Source: UBA1723 sp045641065
Lineage (GTDB): Bacteria > Bacteroidota > Bacteroidia > Bacteroidales > Paludibacteraceae
DNA: 44,849 nucleotides
Direction: 5' to 3'
Assembly: GCA_045641065.1 (NCBI GenBank)
Contig: JAZUGF010000036.1
Span: 1-44,849 of the forward strand
The number at the start of each line of letters is the position of its first letter. Position 1 is the stretch's first letter. The notes under the pieces were generated by a model. That model did no database searches and had not been told where the DNA came from. It saw nothing but the letters and a program-made list of their open reading frames with translations. The translations under genes and the position numbers were made by a program. Shown one piece after another: positions 32,986 through 40,170 of this stretch.

Positions 32986-34545
32986 ATGAAAAGTAACTTT
33001 TTGAAATATGCACGAGTAGCATGTGCAGTGGTGATGATGCTATCAATCGTCACTCTTTTCTGCGACACTACCGGCATTGCAAGACACTATTTAGGTTGGA
33101 GTGTCGACATCCAGTTCTTCCCTTCTATCTCAGCAGGTTTAATCGCTGCGTTCTTGTCGACAATCATCGTCACTAAACTATTCGGCAGAATCTACTGCTC
33201 GGTGATCTGTCCGCTTGGTATCTTCCAGGACATCGTTGCTCGTCTTGGTCGTTTGACAAAGAAGCAGAAAATCAAGTATTCTTACAGCGAGGAGAAACTA
33301 TGGTTGCGTTTGATCGTAGCCGTTTTGTTCATAGTTTCATATCTTGCATGTGCTTACCCAATCGTTGGTTTGCTTGAGCCATACAGTATATTCGGACGTA
33401 TGGCCACTACCCTACTTGCTCCTGTCGGCAGATTCATTGCCGAGCATCTTGCAGCATCGTCAGTGGCGGCCGGCAACTACACTTACGCAATGCCGGCAGA
33501 ACTTAACTACTCTTACGTGATGCTTGGAATCGCACTTTTCTCACTTGTGCTTATCGCAATCCTTGCTTTCCGTGGAGGACGTACATACTGCAACACTATC
33601 TGCCCAGTCGGAACAATTCTTTCTATCTTCGCTGAAAACCCAGTGATGAAGCCAGTCATCGACCACGACAAATGTGTGAAATGTGGACTTTGCGCAAAGA
33701 AATGTAAAGCTTCTTGTATCGACGCGAAGAATGGCATCGTGGATTCTTCTAGATGCGTCGACTGTATGGATTGTATCTCAGCGTGCAACAAGGGTGCTAT
33801 CTCATTCACTACTCCATCTGACAAGGATAAGACACCTAATATCATCCAAAGAATAAAAGCACGTAGAGACGCACGGACGTGCGTCTCATCAGACGAAAAA
33901 AATTCAAATACGCCAGACGAATCTAAACGTGCATTCCTTACTGTCGGAGCTATCGTTGCAGGTAGTGCGATGACTAAGAGTACAGCAAAGGTGTTCGACG
34001 GTGGTTTGGCTGAAATCACAGAGAAGAAGGAGCCAAAACGTGAAGGCAGAATCACACCTCCAGGAAGTAAGTCGTACAAGCATATTGCAGATGTATGTAC
34101 ATCATGTGGTCTTTGTATCACAGCATGTCCTAACGGAGTGCTTCGCCCAAGCGAAGACCTTTCTTCTATGCTTACTCCTGTGATGAGTTTTGAGAAGGGT
34201 TACTGTCGTCCTGAATGTAAACGATGCAGCGACGTCTGCCCTACAGGAGCCATCTCACTTGCAGACCTTGCAGAAAAGAGTTCAACTCACGTCGGCCACG
34301 CAGTGCTTATCGCCGACAACTGTATCTCTATGAAGAAAGGCGTGTCGTGCGGCAACTGTGCTCGCCACTGTCCAGCAGGAGCAATCACAATGGCTCCGAC
34401 TGTAAACGGAGACGAGACATCACCAAAGATGCCAGTCATCGACTCAGAAAGATGTATCGGTTGTGGTGCTTGCGAGAACCTTTGTCCTTCATCACCATAC
34501 AGTGCTATCTACGTTGAGGGCCACAGAGTTCATAGAATTGACTAA
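32986..34545 (+). CDS. Membrane polyferredoxin, NapH-like and NapG-like halves fused
   Basis: Electron-transfer protein in the inner membrane carrying many [4Fe-4S] clusters. The N-terminal half is NapH/NosR-like: about four hydrophobic helices (10-30, 44-64, 106-128, 174-196) and two CxxxCP motifs, YCSVICPLG and YCNTICPVG, then ferredoxin motifs CVKCGLCAKKC and CVDCMDCISAC. The second half (from about 340) is NapG-like with CTSCGLCITAC, CRPECKRCSDVC, CGNCARHC and CIGCGACENLC. Between them is a Tat-signal-like segment (SKRAFLTVGAIVAG), now internal, suggesting fusion of two ancestral genes. A family A palindrome is translated in frame just before this segment. It probably passes electrons from quinol to the ferredoxin/aldo-keto reductase encoded 25 bp downstream; the acceptor is unknown. 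Confidence 0.88.
   Translation: MKSNFLKYARVACAVVMMLSIVTLFCDTTGIARHYLGWSVDIQFFPSISAGLIAAFLSTIIVTKLFGRIYCSVICPLGIFQDIVARLGRLTKKQKIKYSYSEEKLWLRLIVAVLFIVSYLACAYPIVGLLEPYSIFGRMATTLLAPVGRFIAEHLAASSVAAGNYTYAMPAELNYSYVMLGIALFSLVLIAILAFRGGRTYCNTICPVGTILSIFAENPVMKPVIDHDKCVKCGLCAKKCKASCIDAKNGIVDSSRCVDCMDCISACNKGAISFTTPSDKDKTPNIIQRIKARRDARTCVSSDEKNSNTPDESKRAFLTVGAIVAGSAMTKSTAKVFDGGLAEITEKKEPKREGRITPPGSKSYKHIADVCTSCGLCITACPNGVLRPSEDLSSMLTPVMSFEKGYCRPECKRCSDVCPTGAISLADLAEKSSTHVGHAVLIADNCISMKKGVSCGNCARHCPAGAITMAPTVNGDETSPKMPVIDSERCIGCGACENLCPSSPYSAIYVEGHRVHRID
33866..33887. repeat. Family A palindrome inside the polyferredoxin coding sequence
   Basis: GAGACGCAC / GTGCGTCTC perfect 9-bp arms with loop GGAC, preceded by GTA, the same GTAGAGACGC core found in intergenic copies. 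It encodes residues Arg294-Ser301 (RDARTCVS) without breaking the frame. Confidence 0.9.
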
Positions 34546-34570
34546 TAACGAAAAAAAGACAACACAATAT

Positions 34571-35962
34571 ATGGATCGTAGAGATTTTCTAAAACGTTTG
34601 TCGGCAGCCACTGCCACTATGGGTTTGGCAGCTTGCACTGACGAAAAGACGAAGGAGATTATCGGAGGTCATAGCCAGAAACCAACTGGCGACATGACAT
34701 ACCGCACTGTGCCATCTTCCGGCGATAAAGTATCGCTTCTTGGCTACGGATGTATGCGTCTCCCAACTGTCCAGCATGGAAGTGCAAGAGAGCAGAAAGA
34801 TATTGAGATCGACCAGGATGAGTTGAACGCTCACGTCGACTACGCCATCGAGCATGGAATCAACTATTTCGATACATCCCCTGTTTATTGCCAGGGACGA
34901 AGCGAGCACCACATGGGTATCGCCCTTAAACGTATTCCACGCGAGAAATTCTTGATCGCCACAAAGCTTTCTAATTTCGCTCAGGAATTGTGGAGCAGAG
35001 AGAAATCTATCGAGATGTACCACAACTCGTTCAAGGAGCTACAGGTGGACACTATCGACTATATGCTTCTTCACTCTATCGGAGGCACAAACGGCGAGTA
35101 CAACTCAACACAGACTTTCGAGAAGAGATATATTGAAAACGGAATCCTTGACTTCCTTATTGAGGAGAGAGCAAAAGGAAAGATCCGTCACCTTGGATTC
35201 TCATACCACGGTGATATCGCCATCTTCGACCGTGCGCTTGCTATGCACGACAAAGTGAAATGGGATTTCGTTCAGATCCAGATGAACTATGTCGACTGGC
35301 TACACGCTAAGGAGGTTAACCCAGCCAACACAAATGCAGAGTATCTATACGCTGAGTTGGAGAAGCGTAACATCCCAGCTATCATCATGGAGCCGTTGCT
35401 TGGAGGTAGATTGGCAAGCACCTTGAGTTTCATCGCAGCCAAATTGAAGGCACGTCGACCTGAAGACTCAGTTGCAAAATGGGCTTTACGTTATCTTGGT
35501 TCATTCCCTAACGTGCTTACAGTGTTGAGCGGAATGACATACATGGAGAATGTCAAGGAAAACGTAGATACATATTCGCCTGTTGAGCCATGCACAGAAG
35601 ATGAGCTTGCTTTGCTAGAGGAGGTAGCACAAGCAATGTTGAGATACCCAAGCGTGCCATGTACTGGTTGCCAGTACTGTATGCCATGCCCTTACGGTAT
35701 CAATATTCCAGGTATCTTCCAACACTACAACAAGTGTATCAACGAAGGTAACGTATCTCTTAACAACCAGGATGAGAACTATGCAAAGGCTCGCCGCGCA
35801 TTCCTAATGGGTTACGACCGTTCAGTGCCAAAATTGCGTCAGGCTGACCATTGTATTGGATGTGGAATCTGTAAGAGTCACTGTCCACAGAACATCGATA
35901 TTCCAGGTGAAATGCAGAGAATCGACAAATACGTTGAGAGCTTGAAGCAATCTATGGATTGA
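34571..35962 (+). CDS. Tat-exported ferredoxin-type aldo/keto reductase (putative lipoprotein)
   Basis: A 463-residue oxidoreductase. The N-terminus MDRRDFLKRLSAATATMGLA then AC has a twin-arginine motif and a lipobox-like end, so it is probably exported folded and anchored. The central aldo/keto reductase barrel shows YGCMRLPT, NYFDTSPVYCQGRSEHHMG with the catalytic Asp and Tyr, IATKLS, and LLHSIGG with the His. The C-terminal ferredoxin part has CTGCQYCMPCPYGINIPG and CIGCGICKSHCPQNIDIP. An ATG at 34571 is used; a longer frame from 34463 overlaps the polyferredoxin gene. With the upstream membrane polyferredoxin it forms a two-gene redox unit. Substrate unknown. Confidence 0.85.
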   Translation: MDRRDFLKRLSAATATMGLAACTDEKTKEIIGGHSQKPTGDMTYRTVPSSGDKVSLLGYGCMRLPTVQHGSAREQKDIEIDQDELNAHVDYAIEHGINYFDTSPVYCQGRSEHHMGIALKRIPREKFLIATKLSNFAQELWSREKSIEMYHNSFKELQVDTIDYMLLHSIGGTNGEYNSTQTFEKRYIENGILDFLIEERAKGKIRHLGFSYHGDIAIFDRALAMHDKVKWDFVQIQMNYVDWLHAKEVNPANTNAEYLYAELEKRNIPAIIMEPLLGGRLASTLSFIAAKLKARRPEDSVAKWALRYLGSFPNVLTVLSGMTYMENVKENVDTYSPVEPCTEDELALLEEVAQAMLRYPSVPCTGCQYCMPCPYGINIPGIFQHYNKCINEGNVSLNNQDENYAKARRAFLMGYDRSVPKLRQADHCIGCGICKSHCPQNIDIPGEMQRIDKYVESLKQSMD

Positions 35963-35997
35963 TTTTAGCTTAGAGCTTAGAGTTGAGAGCTTAAAGA
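35963..35997 (+). repeat. TTAGAGC heptad repeat tract 1
   Basis: Five heptads immediately after the reductase stop: TTTTAGC, TTAGAGC, TTAGAGT, TGAGAGC, TTAAAGA. A matching tract lies at 36132-36166. Confidence 0.85.
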
Positions 35998-36050
35998 GGA
36001 TTGCAAAGGGCATTCTGCCCTTGCCCCTCCACCACCGAGCGCATATAAAT
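35996..36050 (-). repeat. Dispersed element, family B copy 4 (inverted, short)
   Basis: On the minus strand GCGCTCGGTGG...GGGGCAAGGGCAGAATGCCCTTTGCAATCCTC, the same core as the copy at 41131-41197, in opposite orientation to the other copies. Confidence 0.8.
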
Positions 36051-36078
36051 CAAACACAGAGGCACAGGGGTCTCAGAG

Positions 36079-36098
36079 AAAGACTTCGTCTTTTTTTT
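36079..36098 (+). terminator. Terminator of the polyferredoxin-reductase operon
   Basis: AAAGAC / GTCTTT stem with loop TTC and an 8-base T-run. Confidence 0.75.
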
Positions 36099-36131
36099 GA
36101 GATAAAGAGAAAGTACAACATAGCCAAAAGT

Positions 36132-36166
36132 TTAGAGATTAGAGATTTGAGCTGAGAGAAAAGAGT
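36132..36166 (+). repeat. TTAGAGA heptad repeat tract 2, in the DUF1893 leader
   Basis: TTAGAGA, TTAGAGA, TTTGAGC, TGAGAGA, AAAGAGT, ending exactly at the ATG. The purine-rich units supply the presumed ribosome-binding region. Confidence 0.85.
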
Positions 36167-36553
36167 ATGGATAAACTGATAATAGAGACCGCATCAGGCG
36201 AAACCATCACAGCAAACGAGATGGGCATCAAAGCATTGCGTCGCATATATAAAGAGCGACGCGAGGTATTGCGTGGAGCGACGGTAACTGACATCATCAT
36301 CGGCAAAGGAGCATCGTGTTTCCTAATCGCTGGTGGAATTAAGGAGCTGAACGCTGGAGTGATCAGTAGAGCCGGGCTTGACATGTTGCAGAAGGCAGGC
36401 ATTCCCGTCGTCGCAAGAGAGATTGTGCCAATGATCATCAACCGTAAGAATGATGGTCAGTGCCCTATCGAGAATCTTCTTCGTGAGACATTCGACGCAG
36501 AGGAAGGCATCAAAAAAATCAGTGCATTCTTCAACGACGATTTATCCATGTAG
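36167..36553 (+). CDS. DUF1893 family protein
   Basis: A 128-residue cytoplasmic protein of the DUF1893 family. The family pattern is visible: GASVVDxxIGK-type segment GATVTDIIIGKGASCFLIAGGIKELNAGVIS, then QKAGIPVVAREIVPMIINRKNDGQCPIENLL. The family has a cytidine-deaminase-like fold and no settled function. Its stop codon TAG is the first three bases of a family C hairpin repeat, so the element probably inserted over the original 3' end and the last residues may differ from homologues. It is alone on the plus strand, sharing a terminator with the converging hydrolase gene. Confidence 0.8.
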   Translation: MDKLIIETASGETITANEMGIKALRRIYKERREVLRGATVTDIIIGKGASCFLIAGGIKELNAGVISRAGLDMLQKAGIPVVAREIVPMIINRKNDGQCPIENLLRETFDAEEGIKKISAFFNDDLSM

Positions 36554-36575
36554 GGGCAATCCCTTGTGGTTGCCC
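36551..36575. repeat. Dispersed hairpin repeat, family C copy 2, providing a stop codon
   Basis: TAGGGGCAATCCCTTGTGGT then TGCCC; its TAG is the stop of the DUF1893 gene. Confidence 0.85.
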
Positions 36576-36606
36576 TCGCAATTACGGAATTTATTAATCA
36601 CAATAA

Positions 36607-36642
36607 AAAAGGGATGAGTTTCGCTTGAAACACATCCCTTTT
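36607..36642. terminator. Bidirectional terminator
   Basis: AAAAGGGATGaGTTTC / GAAACaCATCCCTTTT stem with loop GCTT, between converging DUF1893 and hydrolase genes. Confidence 0.9.
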
Positions 36643-36663
36643 CTGTTTAATTCAAATCATAGT

Positions 36664-37584
36664 TTAACCTAACGTCTTACTCAAGAATTCTGACACAACC
36701 TGTTCGTACTTTTCTGGCTGTTCTGTGATGGCATTGATATGAGTACCTCCTTCCACCACCCACATCTCTGTATTCTTTTTCTTCGTTGCCAAAATACGTT
36801 TGCCTTCCGCAACAGGCACTTTGGCATCCGCGTCGCCATGTATAATAAGAAGCGGTATCTCAACATTTTCCAAGTTTTTAATTGCTGACGCCTCCCTGAA
36901 TGTCCATCCCTCTTTTATTTTACAAAGAAGGCTTGCTCCGTAAAGAAGCGGGAAAGCTGGCAAATACATCTTCGTATTCACCTCTCGTTTGAACATCGCG
37001 AAAGCTGATGTGAATCCACTATCATCAATAACCGCTTTCACATTAGATGGCAATTCCTCTTCAGCACACATCACAACACAAGCACCTCCCATTGACAAAC
37101 CGTGAAGTACCATTGGAAGAGAAGCGTCAAAATGGTTGTTCATCTCCGACACCCACTGCAAAACATCATAGTGGTCGGGCCAACCCATACCTGTCACGTG
37201 GCCTTCACTGCCAGCATGGTGAGCCAAATCAACCATCACAACATTGAAATGAAACTTCTCATGGTACATACGTGCATGAGGCAGAGTCTGGAGTGCACAA
37301 CCAGAATATCCATGCACAAGAATGACTGTTCCTTTCGCATCCTGACAAGGAAGACAATAGGCATGCAAACGTTCTCCCTTTGGATTTGTAATGAAATGAT
37401 CCTCTACCTTCCCGTCGGCATATATCGCGTCGAACCAAGAGAGAGTCTTAGGATTTTCCTCACCAAATTGTTTTCTGTATTTCTCTTCGTCTCGTCCGAT
37501 TGTATCCTTGTAGATGGATATGTGAAGGAAGAAGAATGCAAAAGCTATTTCAATAATAACCAATGTTAAAATCACGTATACCAT
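36664..37584 (-). CDS. Membrane-anchored alpha/beta hydrolase
   Basis: A 306-residue serine hydrolase with one N-terminal membrane span (residues 2-24). The fold marks are VILVHGYSG (oxyanion turn), nucleophile elbow GLSMGG, Asp in LLIIHGDADAKVP and His in EGGTHINA. These match the 'alpha/beta hydrolase, YqiA/Dlhh-like' group with a membrane anchor seen in Gram-positives and Bacteroidetes. Substrate unknown; small ester or acyl group hydrolysis at the membrane is plausible. It is a single-gene unit with its own promoter. Confidence 0.85.
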   Translation of the reverse strand: MVYVILTLVIIEIAFAFFFLHISIYKDTIGRDEEKYRKQFGEENPKTLSWFDAIYADGKVEDHFITNPKGERLHAYCLPCQDAKGTVILVHGYSGCALQTLPHARMYHEKFHFNVVMVDLAHHAGSEGHVTGMGWPDHYDVLQWVSEMNNHFDASLPMVLHGLSMGGACVVMCAEEELPSNVKAVIDDSGFTSAFAMFKREVNTKMYLPAFPLLYGASLLCKIKEGWTFREASAIKNLENVEIPLLIIHGDADAKVPVAEGKRILATKKKNTEMWVVEGGTHINAITEQPEKYEQVVSEFLSKTLG

Positions 37585-37604
37585 AGCATCTTACTTTTTG
37601 CATA

Positions 37605-37635
37605 CAAATATATGGCTATTATGATGTTTGACAAT
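37605..37635 (-). promoter_or_regulatory. Promoter of the alpha/beta hydrolase gene
   Basis: TATATTTG (37605-37612, minus strand) with ATTG at 37632-37635 placed 19 bp upstream as -33. Confidence 0.6.
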
Positions 37636-37702
37636 CATAATGCTACTTAACTATCAATATAAATGATTTTTATGCCACAACTTTTTTACACGACAAAAAA
37701 TT

Positions 37703-37728
37703 AGGGCATGTCTTTTCGACATGCCCTT
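37703..37728. terminator. Terminator of the 718-residue protein gene
   Basis: AGGGCATGTC / GACATGCCCT perfect 10-bp stem, loop TTTTC, with T-rich sequence on either strand. Confidence 0.9.
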
Positions 37729-37752
37729 TTTGTTTGTATGATTTGTATCATT

Positions 37753-39909
37753 TTACTTTATAAACACCTTTCTGTAGGCATTTGCAGTAGTGATGATATA
37801 AATGCCTGATTTTAATTTGACAGACTTGTATTTGCCATCAAACATCTTTCGTCCGTCGATAGAGAATATAGACACTTTAGTCTCCTCATCAAAATAAATA
37901 TAACTGCCATCTACAGTCAAATTAATGACTCCGTTTCCGTCATCGCCAGAGCAATCATCCATATCCAAGTCGATAGCGTAGAAGAGCTCACATCCATCTT
38001 TATCCTTCAAAGTGTATACCAATGAGAAGTCGCAAACACCATTCTGCACAATGTCGAATGATATTGGCTTGATATGAACAGTATCCTTTGGACACTCTTT
38101 TTCTGCCTCTTCAACTTTAACGACCATCTCAATGGTCTCATAATTACAATAACTACCGCCATTAACCGTAAATTTGCAATATCCATCATTTGATGGTCTT
38201 ATTTCTGAAGATTTGATGTGACATGTGTCATTATAAAAGGAATAAGTACGACCATCCAATGACACATAATAACTAATATAAGGCTCAAGATTTTGCAATT
38301 CTTTCCAATTATCAATTCTCACAATTATATCTTCTCCTTCACTTATTGTTTCTGCTGTAGTTACCTGCACATGTGGCACTTGTGGTCTTACAAATAAAAA
38401 TAGAGAATCTCTAGATTCGCGACCGCATGCGTCAGTACGTACAACATTAAAATAATGGAATCCTGCATCAAGAGAGTCGCCCCAATAGTTGTCAGTAAGA
38501 TTAACTTTTATTCCATCAGGTTGGATTTCAAGAGTGTAATTGACATTCCCGTTCGACTCTTCCTGGATTTTGTCCCAATTTCCTATTCTTATAACAGTAC
38601 CTTCTCTATAGCAAATTGTATCGTTACAGTGACATCCATTAATCAACAATCTTACATCTTCGGATAATTCAGGCTCTGAGCATCCTGTTTCGCAGTCAGT
38701 CACATTAATACAGATAGTATCTTCAAAAATATTGCCACAATTGTCTGTTCTAAATACTCTAAAAATATTTCTACCCGTTTTATTCATTTTGATTAAATGA
38801 GTAGAATCATTTGTAAATGCATTAGAAATACTATCTCCATCAATATTGTCATTTCTATATATTGTATAATTGATATAGGTTTCACTTTGTTCTGCATCTA
38901 ACTTCACATCTTTCCAACGAGACAATCCTATATAAACAGAGTCTCCTAAACAAACATTTCTTTGGGATGCGAACAAACGTACAGGATATAACTCTTTGCA
39001 TTTCGGCTCACAATCCTTTACGACAATGTTCCTTTCAAATGAATAAAATCCTTTCTGAACAAAATCCTCTGTATGTGTGTAAGTACCAATACTAAGATTA
39101 ATTGAATAATTACCAACAGGTAATTCTTTAAAATACAGATTTGTTATTCCGTCATTGCCTGGGGTAATATCGTAAAAATCAAATCTTGGGATGTCAACAT
39201 TTTCATTCGAAGATACATATGCATCGATGCCATTAAATTCTTTTGTTCCGCACTTGATCGAAATAACTGCACTATTTCCTTTGCAAATTGTATTTGAATT
39301 TTGGATAAGAGCAAAATCTGTATCTAGATAATAGGTTCTCAAAGTCGTTCCATCAAAAACTCTCAAAGTATTGTATTCTCCTTTAATATCAAGACCACCT
39401 GAAGGGTTAATACTATTATTATCGCTGATTACTTGACCATCTTTAATCAATTGATAACAAGAGCTGTTGGTGATATACAATGGTTCTGTTTCACTTACCC
39501 ATACCTTCTGCCAACCTCCATACGTTGCCATTTTATACTTATCTGTTGAAGTCAGAAAATCATCAGTCACATATTTTCCATCCAAAAACTCCAAATCGGT
39601 GTATCCTACTTGGTCTCCTTCTGAAGGGAAAAATGTGTATGGATTTTCATGTACAAACTCAGATTCTCCATTTTCATGGTTGACATAAAAACCAATATCA
39701 TAACCAGTGTCAAATGAAGCATCACGTAGCGATATAAGTTCTCCTGTCTCATCGTCAATATAGCGATATGTTACTGAATCTCCTTTGCATACGACATATG
39801 CTCCGTCCCATCTAAGATTGTTCTCGATAGATTTTTCAACAACGATTTTTGCTGATGCCCCAATACAAAACAAAGAGGCTAACGTAAGTAATGGTAATCT
39901 TACTCTCAT
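37753..39909 (-). CDS. Secreted surface protein with internal Ig-like repeats and T9SS-like tail
   Basis: A 718-residue exported protein I cannot assign to a named family. Signal peptide 1-20. Five related motifs of the form C-x-G-[DN]-S-V occur at about residues 41 (CKGDSV), 209 (CKGNSAV), 320 (CLGDSVYIGLSRWKD), 433 (CYREGTVIRIGNWDK) and 523 (SEGEDIIVRIDNWKE). A second motif recurs after two of them: FRVFRTDNCGNIFEDTI (383-399) and FNVVRTDACGRESRDSL (487-503). This gives units of roughly 100 residues, like the PKD/Ig-type repeats of SprB-like adhesins. Many cysteines suggest disulfides. The tail (SIDGRKMFDG...SGIYIITTANA...KVFIK) is a type IX sorting-like domain. Adhesion is a guess. Confidence 0.7.
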   Translation of the reverse strand: MRVRLPLLTLASLFCIGASAKIVVEKSIENNLRWDGAYVVCKGDSVTYRYIDDETGELISLRDASFDTGYDIGFYVNHENGESEFVHENPYTFFPSEGDQVGYTDLEFLDGKYVTDDFLTSTDKYKMATYGGWQKVWVSETEPLYITNSSCYQLIKDGQVISDNNSINPSGGLDIKGEYNTLRVFDGTTLRTYYLDTDFALIQNSNTICKGNSAVISIKCGTKEFNGIDAYVSSNENVDIPRFDFYDITPGNDGITNLYFKELPVGNYSINLSIGTYTHTEDFVQKGFYSFERNIVVKDCEPKCKELYPVRLFASQRNVCLGDSVYIGLSRWKDVKLDAEQSETYINYTIYRNDNIDGDSISNAFTNDSTHLIKMNKTGRNIFRVFRTDNCGNIFEDTICINVTDCETGCSEPELSEDVRLLINGCHCNDTICYREGTVIRIGNWDKIQEESNGNVNYTLEIQPDGIKVNLTDNYWGDSLDAGFHYFNVVRTDACGRESRDSLFLFVRPQVPHVQVTTAETISEGEDIIVRIDNWKELQNLEPYISYYVSLDGRTYSFYNDTCHIKSSEIRPSNDGYCKFTVNGGSYCNYETIEMVVKVEEAEKECPKDTVHIKPISFDIVQNGVCDFSLVYTLKDKDGCELFYAIDLDMDDCSGDDGNGVINLTVDGSYIYFDEETKVSIFSIDGRKMFDGKYKSVKLKSGIYIITTANAYRKVFIK

Positions 39910-39980
39910 AAGCTAATAATTTATTTAATCCTTTAAATCCTTTTCTTATAGATCATTCAAACAGAATGTCTTAACACATA

Positions 39981-39988
39981 CAAAATTA
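39981..39988 (-). promoter_or_regulatory. -7 box of the 718-residue protein gene
   Basis: TAATTTTG on the minus strand, 71 bp before the ATG. Confidence 0.45.
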
Positions 39989-40063
39989 TAGAAAGTAATT
40001 ACATCTCCAATTTTATTTTAGCAAGATTGATTTGCATGTGCTCTAGAACACATATTTGTCTGA

Positions 40064-40101
40064 AAATAAAAAAGAGGGTGTATCAAAATGATATGCCCTC
40101 T
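40064..40101 (-). terminator. Terminator of cysK
   Basis: AGAGGGCATATC / GATACACCCTCT stem (with G-U pairs), loop ATTTT, then TTTTTTATTTT on the minus strand. The TTTTGATACACCCTCT half equals 123-138. Confidence 0.8.
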
Positions 40102-40137
40102 GGGATAAAGATTATAACATAAAACGCTGTATTCGAT

Positions 40138-40163
40138 GGGCAACCACAAGGGATTGCCCCTAC
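40138..40163. repeat. Dispersed hairpin repeat, family C copy 3
   Basis: On the minus strand GTAGGGGCAATCCCTTGTGG then TTGCCC, starting 7 nt after the cysK stop codon. Confidence 0.85.
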
Positions 40164-40170
40164 GAACTGA

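Noticed and set aside
33513..34121. A 202-codon frame antisense to the polyferredoxin
   Set aside because: The plus-strand frame has regularly spaced ferredoxin cysteines and a promoter; the antisense frame has neither.
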